From Bacteroidales bacterium (GTDB lineage Bacteria; Bacteroidota; Bacteroidia; Bacteroidales; F082): DNA of 64,000 nt. Each line of letters starts with the position of its first letter. Position 1 is the first letter of the stretch. The notes beneath the pieces are model-generated. The model did not search any database and was not told the DNA's origin. It saw nothing but the letters and a program-made list of their open reading frames with translations. The DNA lies in the NCBI GenBank assembly GCA_017394865.1, contig JAFPWT010000018.1, positions 23,843 through 87,842 of the forward strand. The letters are read 5' to 3'. Below are positions 1-8,492 of this stretch, one piece after another. Both the position numbers and the translations under genes were made by a program.

Positions 1-386
1 TCGTTCTCCATCTGGATGCGCAGGGCAGGAGCGATGTTCACGTTCTTGATGACCTGACGTTCGGCACGGACCACATTCAGTGTGGCGGTGGAACCTTGCG
101 GGATGGCCATCATACGGCTCTCGGTAGGCAGGTTGGGGCTGCCAGCCGTGTTGGGAAGCACGATGCCTTTGATCGAGATCTCCGACATCTCTTCTCCGCG
201 GTAGTTCAACTGGTCGAGCGTGAAACTCCCCAGTTCGTAGCTGATACGCATCCCATCACGGGTCTTCTCAGTCAGCGAGAAACCCTGCTGTCCTCTGACA
301 GGATAGGTGTACGTCTGTGCCATGGCAATGTTGGCGGTCAGCGCCAAAATGGCAATAGCAACAAGTTTAGTAAAATACCTTTTCAT
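1..386 (-). CDS. Gingipain-like (peptidase C25) secreted protein, N-terminal part only
   Basis: The reading frame opens at ATG 386 on the minus strand and is still open at the window edge, so only about 128 residues are visible. It begins with a Sec signal peptide (basic MKRYFTK, hydrophobic stretch, AMAQ cleavage site near residue 24). The following region has a conserved NTAGSPNLPTESRMMAIP-type segment, which resembles the N-terminal propeptide of C25 (gingipain-family) cysteine proteases that are exported through T9SS. The catalytic and sorting domains lie outside the window. The family call rests on the propeptide motif only. It could also be another T9SS protein sharing this prodomain. 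Confidence 0.65.
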   Translation of the reverse strand, partial: MKRYFTKLVAIAILALTANIAMAQTYTYPVRGQQGFSLTEKTRDGMRISYELGSFTLDQLNYRGEEMSEISIKGIVLPNTAGSPNLPTESRMMAIPQGSTATLNVVRAERQVIKNVNIAPALRIQMEN

Positions 387-415
387 ACTTTTATTAAATT
401 AGATTAAAAAATATA

Positions 416-1267
416 TTATTTTCTAAAATTATAACATGCGTCATGAAGGATTTTCTTTATGGGGTATACGATGGAGAAGGTGACCTCCACATCGTTGGCG
501 AAGACACAAGGGCCTTGGTTTTCGAAAGGCCACTTCCAGGCTTCTTCAGTAGGCTTGGTCAGGTTCATTAGTCCGCGGTTGTAAGCGGCGTCGAATTTAA
601 GGATGATGGCGGAGTTCTCGAATCGGATATTGGTCATCAGTCCAATACCAGCCACGGCGCCGATGTTGATGTCAGGATTGAAGTCTTCTATTTTTTCCGG
701 GAGTGGGTCTTCACCCGTAGGACCGTCGAATCTTCTGGTGATGGCGTTCACGTCACGGTTCATGGTGAAGCTAAACAGATCAAAGTTGAATCCCAACGGG
801 ATGTCGACTTCGGGGCCGAAGAAAACATAGGGAACCACTTTGTCGTCCTTGACCATGCCTTTAAAATAGTAGGTGATCGGGATGCGCACTGCCGCCACGT
901 TGTAGGCCACTTCGTATTGAGTCTTTAAGATTCCGTCCTGTGTAAGTGAAATCTGGTAGGGCTTCTCATTGTGCATCTTGGTGCCTTTCTGGGCAAAGGT
1001 TGCTTCCAGCGCTACCGACAATTTGCCGAAGTTTCGCTCGCCGGTGATGCCGACCAGATAACCGAAGTTGCCGTCGTAGGTGGTCTCTCTCAGATCAGTT
1101 TTCGACATGTAGCTCCATGGGCAGCCTAACTTCAGCGCGATGTTATAGTTGCTGAAGCCCAATATCGACTGATGGGACGATTTCAACGGCTTGCGGAATT
1201 GCCGCTGGGCATACGCCCCGCTGCAGAGTAAGGTGAGCAAAAGACCGATGAGGAGCGTTCGTTTCAT
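416..1267 (-). CDS. Outer-membrane beta-barrel protein (PorT-like)
   Basis: A protein of about 283 residues with a Sec signal peptide (MKRTLLIGLLLTLLCSGAYAQ) and alternating hydrophobic/polar beta strands typical of Bacteroidota porT/outer-membrane barrel proteins of 200-300 residues. I chose the ATG at 1267 rather than the in-frame ATG at 1288. It starts exactly at the signal peptide and lies one base past the stop of the upstream lipoprotein gene. It is the last gene of a three-gene minus-strand unit (T9SS protein, lipoprotein, barrel). Role inferred: an outer-membrane partner or channel; the substrate is unknown. Confidence 0.7.
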   Translation of the reverse strand: MKRTLLIGLLLTLLCSGAYAQRQFRKPLKSSHQSILGFSNYNIALKLGCPWSYMSKTDLRETTYDGNFGYLVGITGERNFGKLSVALEATFAQKGTKMHNEKPYQISLTQDGILKTQYEVAYNVAAVRIPITYYFKGMVKDDKVVPYVFFGPEVDIPLGFNFDLFSFTMNRDVNAITRRFDGPTGEDPLPEKIEDFNPDINIGAVAGIGLMTNIRFENSAIILKFDAAYNRGLMNLTKPTEEAWKWPFENQGPCVFANDVEVTFSIVYPIKKILHDACYNFRK

Positions 1268-1268
1268 A

Positions 1269-1982
1269 TTATTGATCCCAATCTTCAACAGGCGACAGTT
1301 CTGAGTGTGTTTTTATTTCGATGGTGCCTTCAGCGTATGAAGGGATAGTGGGGCGTTCCCTGTATTTGAGAATCTTCTTGCCGATCCGGTAGTCTTTGAT
1401 GCCGACGAACTGGTCGTTGTCGTCGTAGACCACGGTGCCGGAGAAGATGATGGCATTGGTGGGGTGGCCCGCTCCTTCTTCTTGAAGCACTTCTTCGTAA
1501 TATGCAGTAAAGCGATGGGTGTTCTCATCGCCGATGACGTATACGGTGTCTTTTTCGCGGGTATATGTATCGTTGAAGGAGTCGGAGGTCATAATCTTGT
1601 GGCTTGAGATATTCTCCACGTGATTATAGAAATGATGGTGATTGACCGACGGATCGTAGGTCGGGGGATCGGTATGGGATTGGATGGGCGGTTGGGTGGG
1701 ATCGACGTTGAAGATAAAGCGTATGCAGGTGTCGTAGTCCATGCCTCTCACTTTGAAGCTGAAGCCCTCAAGGCTGGGTGGGGTATGGCCGAAGTGGATG
1801 TACTCCTCGCCGAAAGCATCAACGAGATCCTGGTCAATGAGGATGTGCTCATTTTCATCGAAACCGTGGATGAAGACGATGTGCTGCGGGTCGTGTATGT
1901 TGACTTCGATGCCCGTTTTCGAGCATGAGGCCATCATGACGAGGCTTAGGAAAATAACCGGGATGAGCTGCGTTTTCTTCAT
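1269..1982 (-). CDS. Putative lipoprotein of unknown function
   Basis: 237 residues. The N-terminus has a lipoprotein signal peptide with a lipobox ending in Cys20 (MMASC), so the mature protein is probably anchored in the outer membrane. The rest is mostly predicted beta structure with many acidic and aromatic residues and a His-rich segment (NHHHFYNH) near residue 115. No family recognised. The start abuts the stop of the upstream 1138-residue T9SS protein, and its stop is one base from the start of the barrel gene. The three are almost certainly co-transcribed and may work together at the cell surface. Confidence 0.65.
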   Translation of the reverse strand: MKKTQLIPVIFLSLVMMASCSKTGIEVNIHDPQHIVFIHGFDENEHILIDQDLVDAFGEEYIHFGHTPPSLEGFSFKVRGMDYDTCIRFIFNVDPTQPPIQSHTDPPTYDPSVNHHHFYNHVENISSHKIMTSDSFNDTYTREKDTVYVIGDENTHRFTAYYEEVLQEEGAGHPTNAIIFSGTVVYDDNDQFVGIKDYRIGKKILKYRERPTIPSYAEGTIEIKTHSELSPVEDWDQ

Positions 1983-1983
1983 G

Positions 1984-4900
1984 TTAGTCGATGATAATCA
2001 CTTTTTTCGTCAGGGAGCCTTTCTTATTGATGATATTGAAGAAGTATACGCCTGGGGATAGTTTATCCGATTGGTAGGTGTAGGTCTGATGTCCGAATCC
2101 GTTGTGGAGCGTGAGCTGATCGACCAATGTGCCTGCGATGTCGTAAACCTTGATGGTGGTTTCACCCATTAGGTTGTCGAACGAAAGCGTCATGTTGCCG
2201 TCGTTGGGGTTGGGGAAGATGTCGACGGTGCAGGGATCGATGGTCTCGTTGACGCCGTGGTAGCCGCAGTGGATCCAGATGTCTTTTTCATCGCCGCCGC
2301 ATTCACACTCGCCAGTGCTCTGGGTCTTGACGTTAAGTCTGATGGAATCCCTCTCGAAGGTGTAGATGTAGAGGTAGCATTTGTCGTCGGTGTTGTTCAG
2401 CCCGAAGGGGAGAACCTCCCATTTGTTGAACGGGTTCCCTTCGCTGTCGAACAGCCTCCATTCAGTGTGATGGGTCGACTTCGGATGCGTCTCGATTTGG
2501 TATTGCTCAATGGTGTATTGGAACTCCGAACCGCCTACGACCCAGTGGTTGCCGATGATGGTCTCGAAAGTGGGCGAGTAGTCGAGTTGTAGCTTCAAGG
2601 TAACGATGGAGTCGCAGCCGAGGTGGGTTTCGATGGTCTTGGTGTAGTCGTCTTGTTCTGTAAGGACATAGGTCTCGTTGTTCCATCCGAATTGCCAGGA
2701 GTACTGGTCGCATTGGTTGCGGACTTCGATGGTGTCGTAATCGGTGTAGTTGACGGTAAGGTCGAGCACAAAGGTGCTGTCACACACATATTGGGAGTTA
2801 TTGCCGATGTAGCTGTCAAATGACGCGCGGATGTTGTGGTTGGTGGTAGTGTAACGTTGTCCGTTGACGGGCCACACATATTCGTCGCATTGGGTCAGCG
2901 TTTCGTGATGGTAGAACTCCTGATGGAACTTGAGGTTCAAACGGTATTTGATGTCGCATCCGCCTTGGGGATCGGGGAGGATGATCTCGTCGTAGGTATC
3001 CTCGGTGTAAGTTTGTCCGGTCTTATCCCAGTAGTAGGAAGGTGAGCCGTCGTAGGTATAGCATTCGTATTGGTTTTGGACGGGGGGCATCTGGTAGGGA
3101 CCTACGGAGAGAACGAGTTTTTCCACCTTCAGGCAGCCGTGGTTGTCGATGGTGTCGAAGTAGGCGATGTCGCCGTCATGGTTGTATTCCACTCCGTGGA
3201 AGTTATAGGTCTGCGAGGTGCAAATGGTGGGGTCGACGATAGTGGTGTCGTTGGGTGGGTATACGGTGAGGTCGAGCCATACGATGCTGTCGCAGCCATG
3301 GGTGGTATGGAGGTTGACGGGATGCAAGCCTGTAGTGTTGAAATACTGACCGTGGAAATTAAAGCTGTAACCGGGACAGATATATTCGGTGGTGGTATGT
3401 GCGTTGTCGTAGGAGGGGTAGTGGCGCAGGTGGAGGGTGATGACCTTCTCGCAGCCTTGTGAGGTGGTGGTATTGTAATCATAGTCGCCCACATCACTGT
3501 ATTCTGTGCCGTAAAAGTTGTAGCTATCGCCGGGGCAAATGTATTGGGTGACCTCGGTGTATTCGGGCTGGTTGACAGTAACGGTAGTGCTGACTTGTTG
3601 GTTGGTGTAGCCGTCGCTAACGTTGCAGGTGTAGGTTGTCGTTGTTACAGGTGAGGCTGTTGGGCTTGCAATCAAGGGGTTGCTGAGTCCTGTGGAAGGG
3701 CTCCATGAATAGGAGTAGTTGTTGGCGTTGCCGCCCACGGCGATGGCGTTGAGCTGTGTGGTCTCGCCGCGGCAGATGCTGCTAGGTGTGGCGCTGGCGC
3801 TGGCGGTCATGTTGGAACCTTGTACGGATACGATGACTTGAGCCGTACTGCTGCAGCCGCCTTGGGGCTGGGTCACGGTGACGGTAAAGGTGGTGCTCTC
3901 GGTCAGTCCGATGGTTTGTGGGTTCTGAAGGTTGGCGTTGACTAGTTTGTTGGCAGGTTCCCAATGGTAGTTGAAGGATCCTGTGCCGCCGCTACCGTGG
4001 AGTTGTGTGGTACCACCGTATTGTACCACTGAGTTGGTGGCTGTGGCGCTGGCCACAGGTGTTTGGTAAACGATGACGTTTTGGGTCTTGGTGCTAGTGC
4101 ATGTGCCATTGCCACAGGAGGCTGTGAGGGTGACAGTGTAGTTGCCAGCTTCGGCGTAGGGGTGGGAAGGACTGGTCTGGTTTGAGGTTTGTCCGTCACC
4201 GAAGTCCCAAAGGTAGCTCATGTTTTGGTTGGAGGGGTTGCTGGTGGAGCTGTTGGTGAACTGGGTGTTCTCGCCTTTGCACACCGAGGTGGCGGTGAAG
4301 TTGGCGGTAGGTTTCGGATAAACCTGTACCTCTGCAGGGGCGCTGTTGGTCTGGCCGTTTAAGGTGATGGTGCAGGTGTAGGTGCCTGCCATAGCCATGG
4401 TGCAATTGGGACGGGTCACCGTATGACCAGAGGCGGTCCAACCGCCAGGTCCTGACCAAGTGTAGGTGGCGCCTTGCTGGGCGTTGCCGGAGAGGGTGAT
4501 GGTCTCACCTACGCAGTACGGCCCACCGGGGTCGACCAAGGGAGGAAGGATTCCGCAGTCGGTGGTGCCACTGCCGCTGGTTTTACTAAAGTTGATGTTG
4601 CAGGTGTGGTTGGAAAAGTTGGTAATGACCAGAATGTAGTATTGGCCGGTTTGTGCTGATGAAGGAATCTGACAGGTCTCTGTTGGAGCGGAACTGTAGC
4701 TGCAAGAGACTCTCTTGTTGATGGTGAGACCGCCAGGGCACGGCGAAACGGGATCATCGAAAGGACCCCAGCAGCAGAAGTCGATATCTTCACTGGGGGT
4801 GCTATACATGTAGATATTGATATTGCCGGGGGTGCCTATTCTCATATAGTACCATGCCGGGTTGGGTGTGGTGTGCAAACAATCGTAGTTGGGACCGGGT

Positions 4901-5400
4901 TCACCACTGCCTGCATTCACTCCAGCAGGGAACTGGTACATGCCGTTGTCGGTGCAGAAGGGGTCGGCATCGGCGCAGTGGTTGTTCTGCCTTGATTTGG
5001 CATAAACATCCATCATGAGTGAAAGGGTAATCTCTTGAGGCAAAGCCGCTTTATAAGCGATAGATGTCTCAGCTGCCTCCTCCTTGTCCATTCTTGAGAA
5101 CTCAATGGCGTTTTGTTCCCGAAATTCTGCGAAAGCCGACTTCAGATCCATATCCTTGTAAGCAGGATCAACGCTGATGATGAAGACACCGTCGTTTTCG
5201 CTGTTCACTACATCGAAACGGCCGTCGTTGACGAGGTTGTACATGAAGAAGATGCGCTCGTCGAAGAGGCTGATCTCAGTGATGTCGAAATCAAGAGTGG
5301 GTTGACTATGGGTGAATTGAGGATTTTGCCCGTATTGTTTTACCGGTATTACCAGTAAAAACAGGCCAATCACCAAGGTTCTCAAGAAAAGGTTTTTCAT
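1984..5400 (-). CDS. Large T9SS-exported PKD-repeat surface protein
   Basis: 1138 residues with a Sec signal peptide (residues 1 to about 24). The N-terminal part carries Cys-rich segments. A PKD domain with the typical WDFGDGQTS motif lies around residues 370-450, followed by a further Ig-like domain. After that come about six degenerate repeats of 40-50 residues. Each starts with a Cys and an aromatic (Y/F)xFxG core and ends near GCDSIVxLxLxV. The last ~80 residues form a type A T9SS sorting domain (FPNPNDGNMTLSF... PGVYFF... KKVIIID). It is probably secreted through T9SS and fixed to the surface or released. No catalytic domain was seen. It heads the operon with the lipoprotein and barrel genes. 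Confidence 0.85.
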   Translation of the reverse strand: MKNLFLRTLVIGLFLLVIPVKQYGQNPQFTHSQPTLDFDITEISLFDERIFFMYNLVNDGRFDVVNSENDGVFIISVDPAYKDMDLKSAFAEFREQNAIEFSRMDKEEAAETSIAYKAALPQEITLSLMMDVYAKSRQNNHCADADPFCTDNGMYQFPAGVNAGSGEPGPNYDCLHTTPNPAWYYMRIGTPGNINIYMYSTPSEDIDFCCWGPFDDPVSPCPGGLTINKRVSCSYSSAPTETCQIPSSAQTGQYYILVITNFSNHTCNINFSKTSGSGTTDCGILPPLVDPGGPYCVGETITLSGNAQQGATYTWSGPGGWTASGHTVTRPNCTMAMAGTYTCTITLNGQTNSAPAEVQVYPKPTANFTATSVCKGENTQFTNSSTSNPSNQNMSYLWDFGDGQTSNQTSPSHPYAEAGNYTVTLTASCGNGTCTSTKTQNVIVYQTPVASATATNSVVQYGGTTQLHGSGGTGSFNYHWEPANKLVNANLQNPQTIGLTESTTFTVTVTQPQGGCSSTAQVIVSVQGSNMTASASATPSSICRGETTQLNAIAVGGNANNYSYSWSPSTGLSNPLIASPTASPVTTTTYTCNVSDGYTNQQVSTTVTVNQPEYTEVTQYICPGDSYNFYGTEYSDVGDYDYNTTTSQGCEKVITLHLRHYPSYDNAHTTTEYICPGYSFNFHGQYFNTTGLHPVNLHTTHGCDSIVWLDLTVYPPNDTTIVDPTICTSQTYNFHGVEYNHDGDIAYFDTIDNHGCLKVEKLVLSVGPYQMPPVQNQYECYTYDGSPSYYWDKTGQTYTEDTYDEIILPDPQGGCDIKYRLNLKFHQEFYHHETLTQCDEYVWPVNGQRYTTTNHNIRASFDSYIGNNSQYVCDSTFVLDLTVNYTDYDTIEVRNQCDQYSWQFGWNNETYVLTEQDDYTKTIETHLGCDSIVTLKLQLDYSPTFETIIGNHWVVGGSEFQYTIEQYQIETHPKSTHHTEWRLFDSEGNPFNKWEVLPFGLNNTDDKCYLYIYTFERDSIRLNVKTQSTGECECGGDEKDIWIHCGYHGVNETIDPCTVDIFPNPNDGNMTLSFDNLMGETTIKVYDIAGTLVDQLTLHNGFGHQTYTYQSDKLSPGVYFFNIINKKGSLTKKVIIID

Positions 5401-5431
5401 GCTTTTTCCCGTTTATAATTCATATAAACGG

Positions 5432-5439
5432 CAAATATA
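5432..5439 (-). promoter_or_regulatory. Bacteroidota-type -7 element (TATATTTG)
   Basis: On the minus strand this reads TATATTTG, matching the TAnnTTTG element recognised by the Bacteroidota primary sigma factor. It is 32 bases before the ATG at 5400. No clear -33 TTTG was found. The short leader contains a 7-bp inverted repeat (GTTTATA / TATAAAC, 5411-5429). Confidence 0.6.
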
Positions 5440-5481
5440 AGAAAAAATTGAGAAATTGGTGTGTTTTTTTAATAAGGTGAG

Positions 5482-5517
5482 AAAAAAAACAGGGCGAGAA
5501 CTTTCGCTCCCGCCCTG
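5482..5517 (-). terminator. Rho-independent terminator of the rnf operon
   Basis: Read on the minus strand, a 12-bp stem (with two G-T wobbles) closes a GAAA tetraloop and is followed directly by eight T. It sits 23 bases after the rnfA stop codon and before the 1138-residue gene's promoter, so it ends the rnf transcript. Confidence 0.9.
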
Positions 5518-5540
5518 AACTTTTACTTTTAACTTTAACT
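5518..5540 (-). repeat. A/G-rich tandem 6-7-mer tract after rnfA
   Basis: Immediately after the rnfA stop codon the minus strand reads AGTTAA AGTTAAA AGTAAA AGTT, a short run of AGTNAAA-like units. Similar tracts follow other stop codons in this window (8458-8492, 40922-40956, 49787-49807). Confidence 0.5.
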
Positions 5541-6149
5541 TTACACGATTCCCGTGAATCCCATAAAGGCCAAAGCCAGGATTCCAGCGGTGATCAATGC
5601 GATGGGAGTGCCCTTCATGCCCTTCGGGGGCTCCATCATCTCAATGTGCTCGCGGATGCCGGCGAAGATGACCAGCGCCATGGCAAAGCCGAGGGCGATG
5701 CCAACAGCGTAGACCACCGACTCGCCGAGGGTCAGATACTGAGCTACAGCGTCTTTGCCAAAGGCAAATTCCTTGGTGACCACGGTCAATGAAACGCCGA
5801 GAACAGCGCAGTTGGTGGTAATCAGCGGCAGGAATACGCCTAGGGCGGTGTAGAGCGAGGGACTGATCTTCTTCAAGATGATCTCCACCATCTGCACCAA
5901 GGCGGCGATGATGAGGATAAAGGCGATGGTCTGCATGAATTTATCCAGACCAAGGGGACTCAGGATATACCGGTTGGTCAGCCAAGTCACGAGGGTTGCG
6001 AGGGTCAGCACAAAGATGACGGCAGCACCCATACCCAGAGCAGTGGAGGTCTTCTTTGAGGTGCCCAAGAAGGGGCAGATGCCCAGGAACTGGGAGAAGA
6101 TCACGTTGTTGACCAAAACGGTCGATAAGATAATGAATAGGTATTTCAT
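5541..6149 (-). CDS. rnfA: Rnf complex subunit RnfA
   Basis: 202 residues, almost entirely transmembrane (about six helices), the usual size for RnfA/RsxA. RnfA and RnfE are homologous inner-membrane subunits that pack with inverted topology and bind an iron-sulfur centre between them. The conserved Cys residues (GICPFLG near residue 25 and TNCAVLG near residue 113) are present. The complex couples reduced ferredoxin oxidation by NAD to Na+ or H+ export. It is the last gene of rseC-rnfBCDGEA, three bases after rnfE, and is followed by a strong terminator. Confidence 0.95.
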   Translation of the reverse strand: MKYLFIILSTVLVNNVIFSQFLGICPFLGTSKKTSTALGMGAAVIFVLTLATLVTWLTNRYILSPLGLDKFMQTIAFILIIAALVQMVEIILKKISPSLYTALGVFLPLITTNCAVLGVSLTVVTKEFAFGKDAVAQYLTLGESVVYAVGIALGFAMALVIFAGIREHIEMMEPPKGMKGTPIALITAGILALAFMGFTGIV

Positions 6150-6152
6150 GGC

Positions 6153-6746
6153 TTAGTGACTTTCTTTTTTGAGTTTGTTGACGATAGCGATAACGAAGCC
6201 GAGGCAGATGAAAGCGCCAGGAGGCAGGATGAAGACCAGAATGTTGGCGGTCTCAGGCAAGATGGGCAGGCCGAAGACGGAGCCACAGCCGAGGAACTCA
6301 CGGATGCAGCCCAACAAGGTCAAGGCGAGGGTGAAACCCAGTCCCATGCCGAGTCCGTCGAGCAATGATGGCCACACAGGGTTCTTTGAGGCGAAAGCCT
6401 CAGCACGGCCTAACACGATGCAGTTCACCACGATCAAGGGGATGAACAAACCGAGTGTCGCGTAGATGTCAGGTACGAAAGCCTGCATCAGCAGTTGCAC
6501 CACGGTCACGAACGAAGCAATGACCACGATGAAGCAAGGGATACGCACCTTGTCGGGGATGAAGCCCTTCAACAGGGAGATGAAGACATTCGACAACACC
6601 AGCACGAAGGTGGTGGCCAGACCCATCGACATGCCGTTGATGGCACTGGTGGTGGTGGCTAAGGTCGGACAGCAGCCCAACAGCAGCACCAGGATGGGGT
6701 TTTCTTTGATGAGACCCTTGGTAAAGGTTTTCAAGTTATTACTCAT
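6153..6746 (-). CDS. rnfE: Rnf complex subunit RnfE
   Basis: 197 residues with about six transmembrane helices. Conserved Cys motifs (GCCPTLA near residue 25 and VNCIVLG near residue 110) match the RnfE/RsxE family. I chose the ATG at 6746 (MSNNLKTF), which overlaps the end of rnfG by 8 bases and has a GGAGG ribosome-binding site just upstream, inside rnfG. The frame stays open to 6812, but the extra residues are basic, poorly matched to the family and lie within rnfG. It works with RnfA in electron transfer across the membrane. Confidence 0.93.
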   Translation of the reverse strand: MSNNLKTFTKGLIKENPILVLLLGCCPTLATTTSAINGMSMGLATTFVLVLSNVFISLLKGFIPDKVRIPCFIVVIASFVTVVQLLMQAFVPDIYATLGLFIPLIVVNCIVLGRAEAFASKNPVWPSLLDGLGMGLGFTLALTLLGCIREFLGCGSVFGLPILPETANILVFILPPGAFICLGFVIAIVNKLKKESH

Positions 6747-7401
6747 TGTCTTGTCCTCCTTCCATTTCATTGTTCTCCTCGACGGGGACTTCTTCCTCAA
6801 CGGGTGTCTCATCCTCGATGGGAGTGTTGTTCATGAATTCTGCCTTGTTGGCCATGAAACCATCATAGGCCAGTCTTAAAGCCTCTGTGAATGCGCGTGA
6901 ACTGATGGTGGCAGCCGTAATTGCATCCACATCACCTTGGTCTTTCTTTACGAATAGTTTATACGAGGCAGGATTCTTTCCTTTGAACTGATTCTTGAAT
7001 TTAGGTTTGTCCATATTAGCACCTAAACCAGGTGTTTCATTTTGAGACAGAACCGATACTTTGTTAATGGTTCCGTCGGCCAAAATGCCCACCATTAGTT
7101 CGACTTTGCCGTTGAAGCCAGCATTTGAATAGGTCTTGATTGCTGCTCCGATAAGCTGATCCTGATCATCGTAGGCAAGGTTGTAGGTTAAATTTTCAAT
7201 AACTCTTTCCTCGTATTTGGCAATCGGTTTATCTGTGACCAATACGGAATCAATTGCTCTTTGGGTCTTGTCCAATTCGACTTTTGCAATGGAGTCTTTG
7301 GTGAGGCTGTAAACCAATCCGAGCACACCGCCGGAGACCGCCGTGATGACGAACAATGCCACGAGCATGTTGATCAATGTAGATTCTTTCTTCTTAGCCA
7401 T
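6739..7401 (-). CDS. rnfG: Rnf complex subunit RnfG (covalent FMN)
   Basis: 220 residues. One N-terminal transmembrane helix (residues ~10-30) is followed by a periplasmic FMN-binding domain. The segment DAITAATISSRA near residue 165 fits the family's [S/T]-x-A-T-x-[S/T] motif, whose second Thr carries FMN through a phosphoester bond. The last ~25 residues are an unusual acidic tail (several Glu/Pro repeats) beyond the family core. Five bases separate it from rnfD. In Rnf, RnfG and RnfD relay electrons toward the membrane RnfA/E pair. Confidence 0.93.
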   Translation of the reverse strand: MAKKKESTLINMLVALFVITAVSGGVLGLVYSLTKDSIAKVELDKTQRAIDSVLVTDKPIAKYEERVIENLTYNLAYDDQDQLIGAAIKTYSNAGFNGKVELMVGILADGTINKVSVLSQNETPGLGANMDKPKFKNQFKGKNPASYKLFVKKDQGDVDAITAATISSRAFTEALRLAYDGFMANKAEFMNNTPIEDETPVEEEVPVEENNEMEGGQDNE

Positions 7402-7406
7402 GGCGA

Positions 7407-8441
7407 TTACTTTTTAGAGGGTTTGACGACACCGAAAACTTTAGGCTTGAAGGCCTTGTTGATAAGCGGCGTGAAAGCGTTCATGATCAGGATGGCGAAC
7501 GATACGCCTTCGGGGTAAGCGCCCCAGAGGCGGATCACCACGGTGATGACGCCGATGCCGAAGCCGAATAGGAGTTTGCCTCGGGTGGTCATCGGCGAGG
7601 TCACCATGTCAGTGGCCATGAAGAAGGCGCCGAGGATGAGACCGCCATATACCAAATGGTACCAAGGAGCGATGAATCGAGTCGGGTCAACGAGCCAACA
7701 GATGCCTGTGAAGACGAACACGGTGAGCAGGATGCTCAGAGGTGTCCAGATGTCGATGACCTTAGTGCAGATCAGGTAGATGGCACCAATGAGCAGGGCA
7801 ATGGCGCAAATCTCACCGAACGAACCGCCGTGGTATCCGAAGATTTGGTCAAGGAAGGGAATGAATGTCCCGTCCCCGTTTTCGCCATGCATCTTCATGA
7901 TGCTTTCAACGGTGGCACCGTCTGCTTTAAGTCCTTCCTTCAACAGTCCAAGAGGTGTGGGACCGGTGATGGCATCAGCTACATGTCCGATGGGGAACAG
8001 AGGCTTAGGAGCCGGCCAAGTAGTCATGGCGGAGGGGAACGACACAAGCATGAACACACGGCCTACCAGTGCCGGGTTGAAGGGATTCTTGCCCAATCCG
8101 CCAAAGGCCATCTTGCCGATGCCGATGGCAACGATGCCGCCTACAATCATCATCCATACGGGAAGACCGGCGGGGACGTTGAAAGCCAGCAGTAGGCCTG
8201 TCAGCACAGCGGAACCGTCGTTGATGGTCAAAGGCCCTTTGATGAGGAACTTCTGAATAAGCCATTCAGCCAAGACGCAGGTGGCTATCGAGACGATGGT
8301 CAGCTTCAGGGCGTCCCAGCCGAAATAATAAATGGCCACAAGCAAGGCAGGAACCAACGCGATGATGACACGAGTCATGATCTTCTTCGTGTTCTCGGTG
8401 GAATGCACATGCGGTGAACCGGATATCGTATAATTTGTCAT
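7407..8441 (-). CDS. rnfD: Rnf complex subunit RnfD
   Basis: 344 residues with about eight to ten transmembrane helices, homologous to NqrB. The motif DAITGPTPLG around residue 160 matches the site where RnfD carries covalent FMN on Thr. RnfD is the integral-membrane flavoprotein of the Rnf pump. It starts 36 bases after the rnfC stop, the largest internal gap between the rnfC-A genes. That gap is filled by a 7-base repeat tract. Confidence 0.94.
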   Translation of the reverse strand: MTNYTISGSPHVHSTENTKKIMTRVIIALVPALLVAIYYFGWDALKLTIVSIATCVLAEWLIQKFLIKGPLTINDGSAVLTGLLLAFNVPAGLPVWMMIVGGIVAIGIGKMAFGGLGKNPFNPALVGRVFMLVSFPSAMTTWPAPKPLFPIGHVADAITGPTPLGLLKEGLKADGATVESIMKMHGENGDGTFIPFLDQIFGYHGGSFGEICAIALLIGAIYLICTKVIDIWTPLSILLTVFVFTGICWLVDPTRFIAPWYHLVYGGLILGAFFMATDMVTSPMTTRGKLLFGFGIGVITVVIRLWGAYPEGVSFAILIMNAFTPLINKAFKPKVFGVVKPSKK

Positions 8442-8457
8442 TTTTTTAATGAGATTA

Positions 8458-8492
8458 AGATTCTTACTTCTGTCTTCTTACTTCTGACTTCT
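8458..8492 (-). repeat. Five tandem heptads spanning the rnfC stop codon
   Basis: On the minus strand the sequence reads as five consecutive 7-base units: AGAAGTC, AGAAGTA, AGAAGAC, AGAAGTA, AGAATCT. The first two encode the last residues of RnfC (ARSQK) and its TAA. The rest lies in the rnfC-rnfD gap. Period and composition match the tracts at 40922-40956 and 49787-49807. Confidence 0.7.

Noticed and set aside
6747-6812. Extended rnfE start at 6812
   Set aside because: The extra residues lie within rnfG, are basic and unlike the family, and a clear GGAGG precedes the ATG at 6746.
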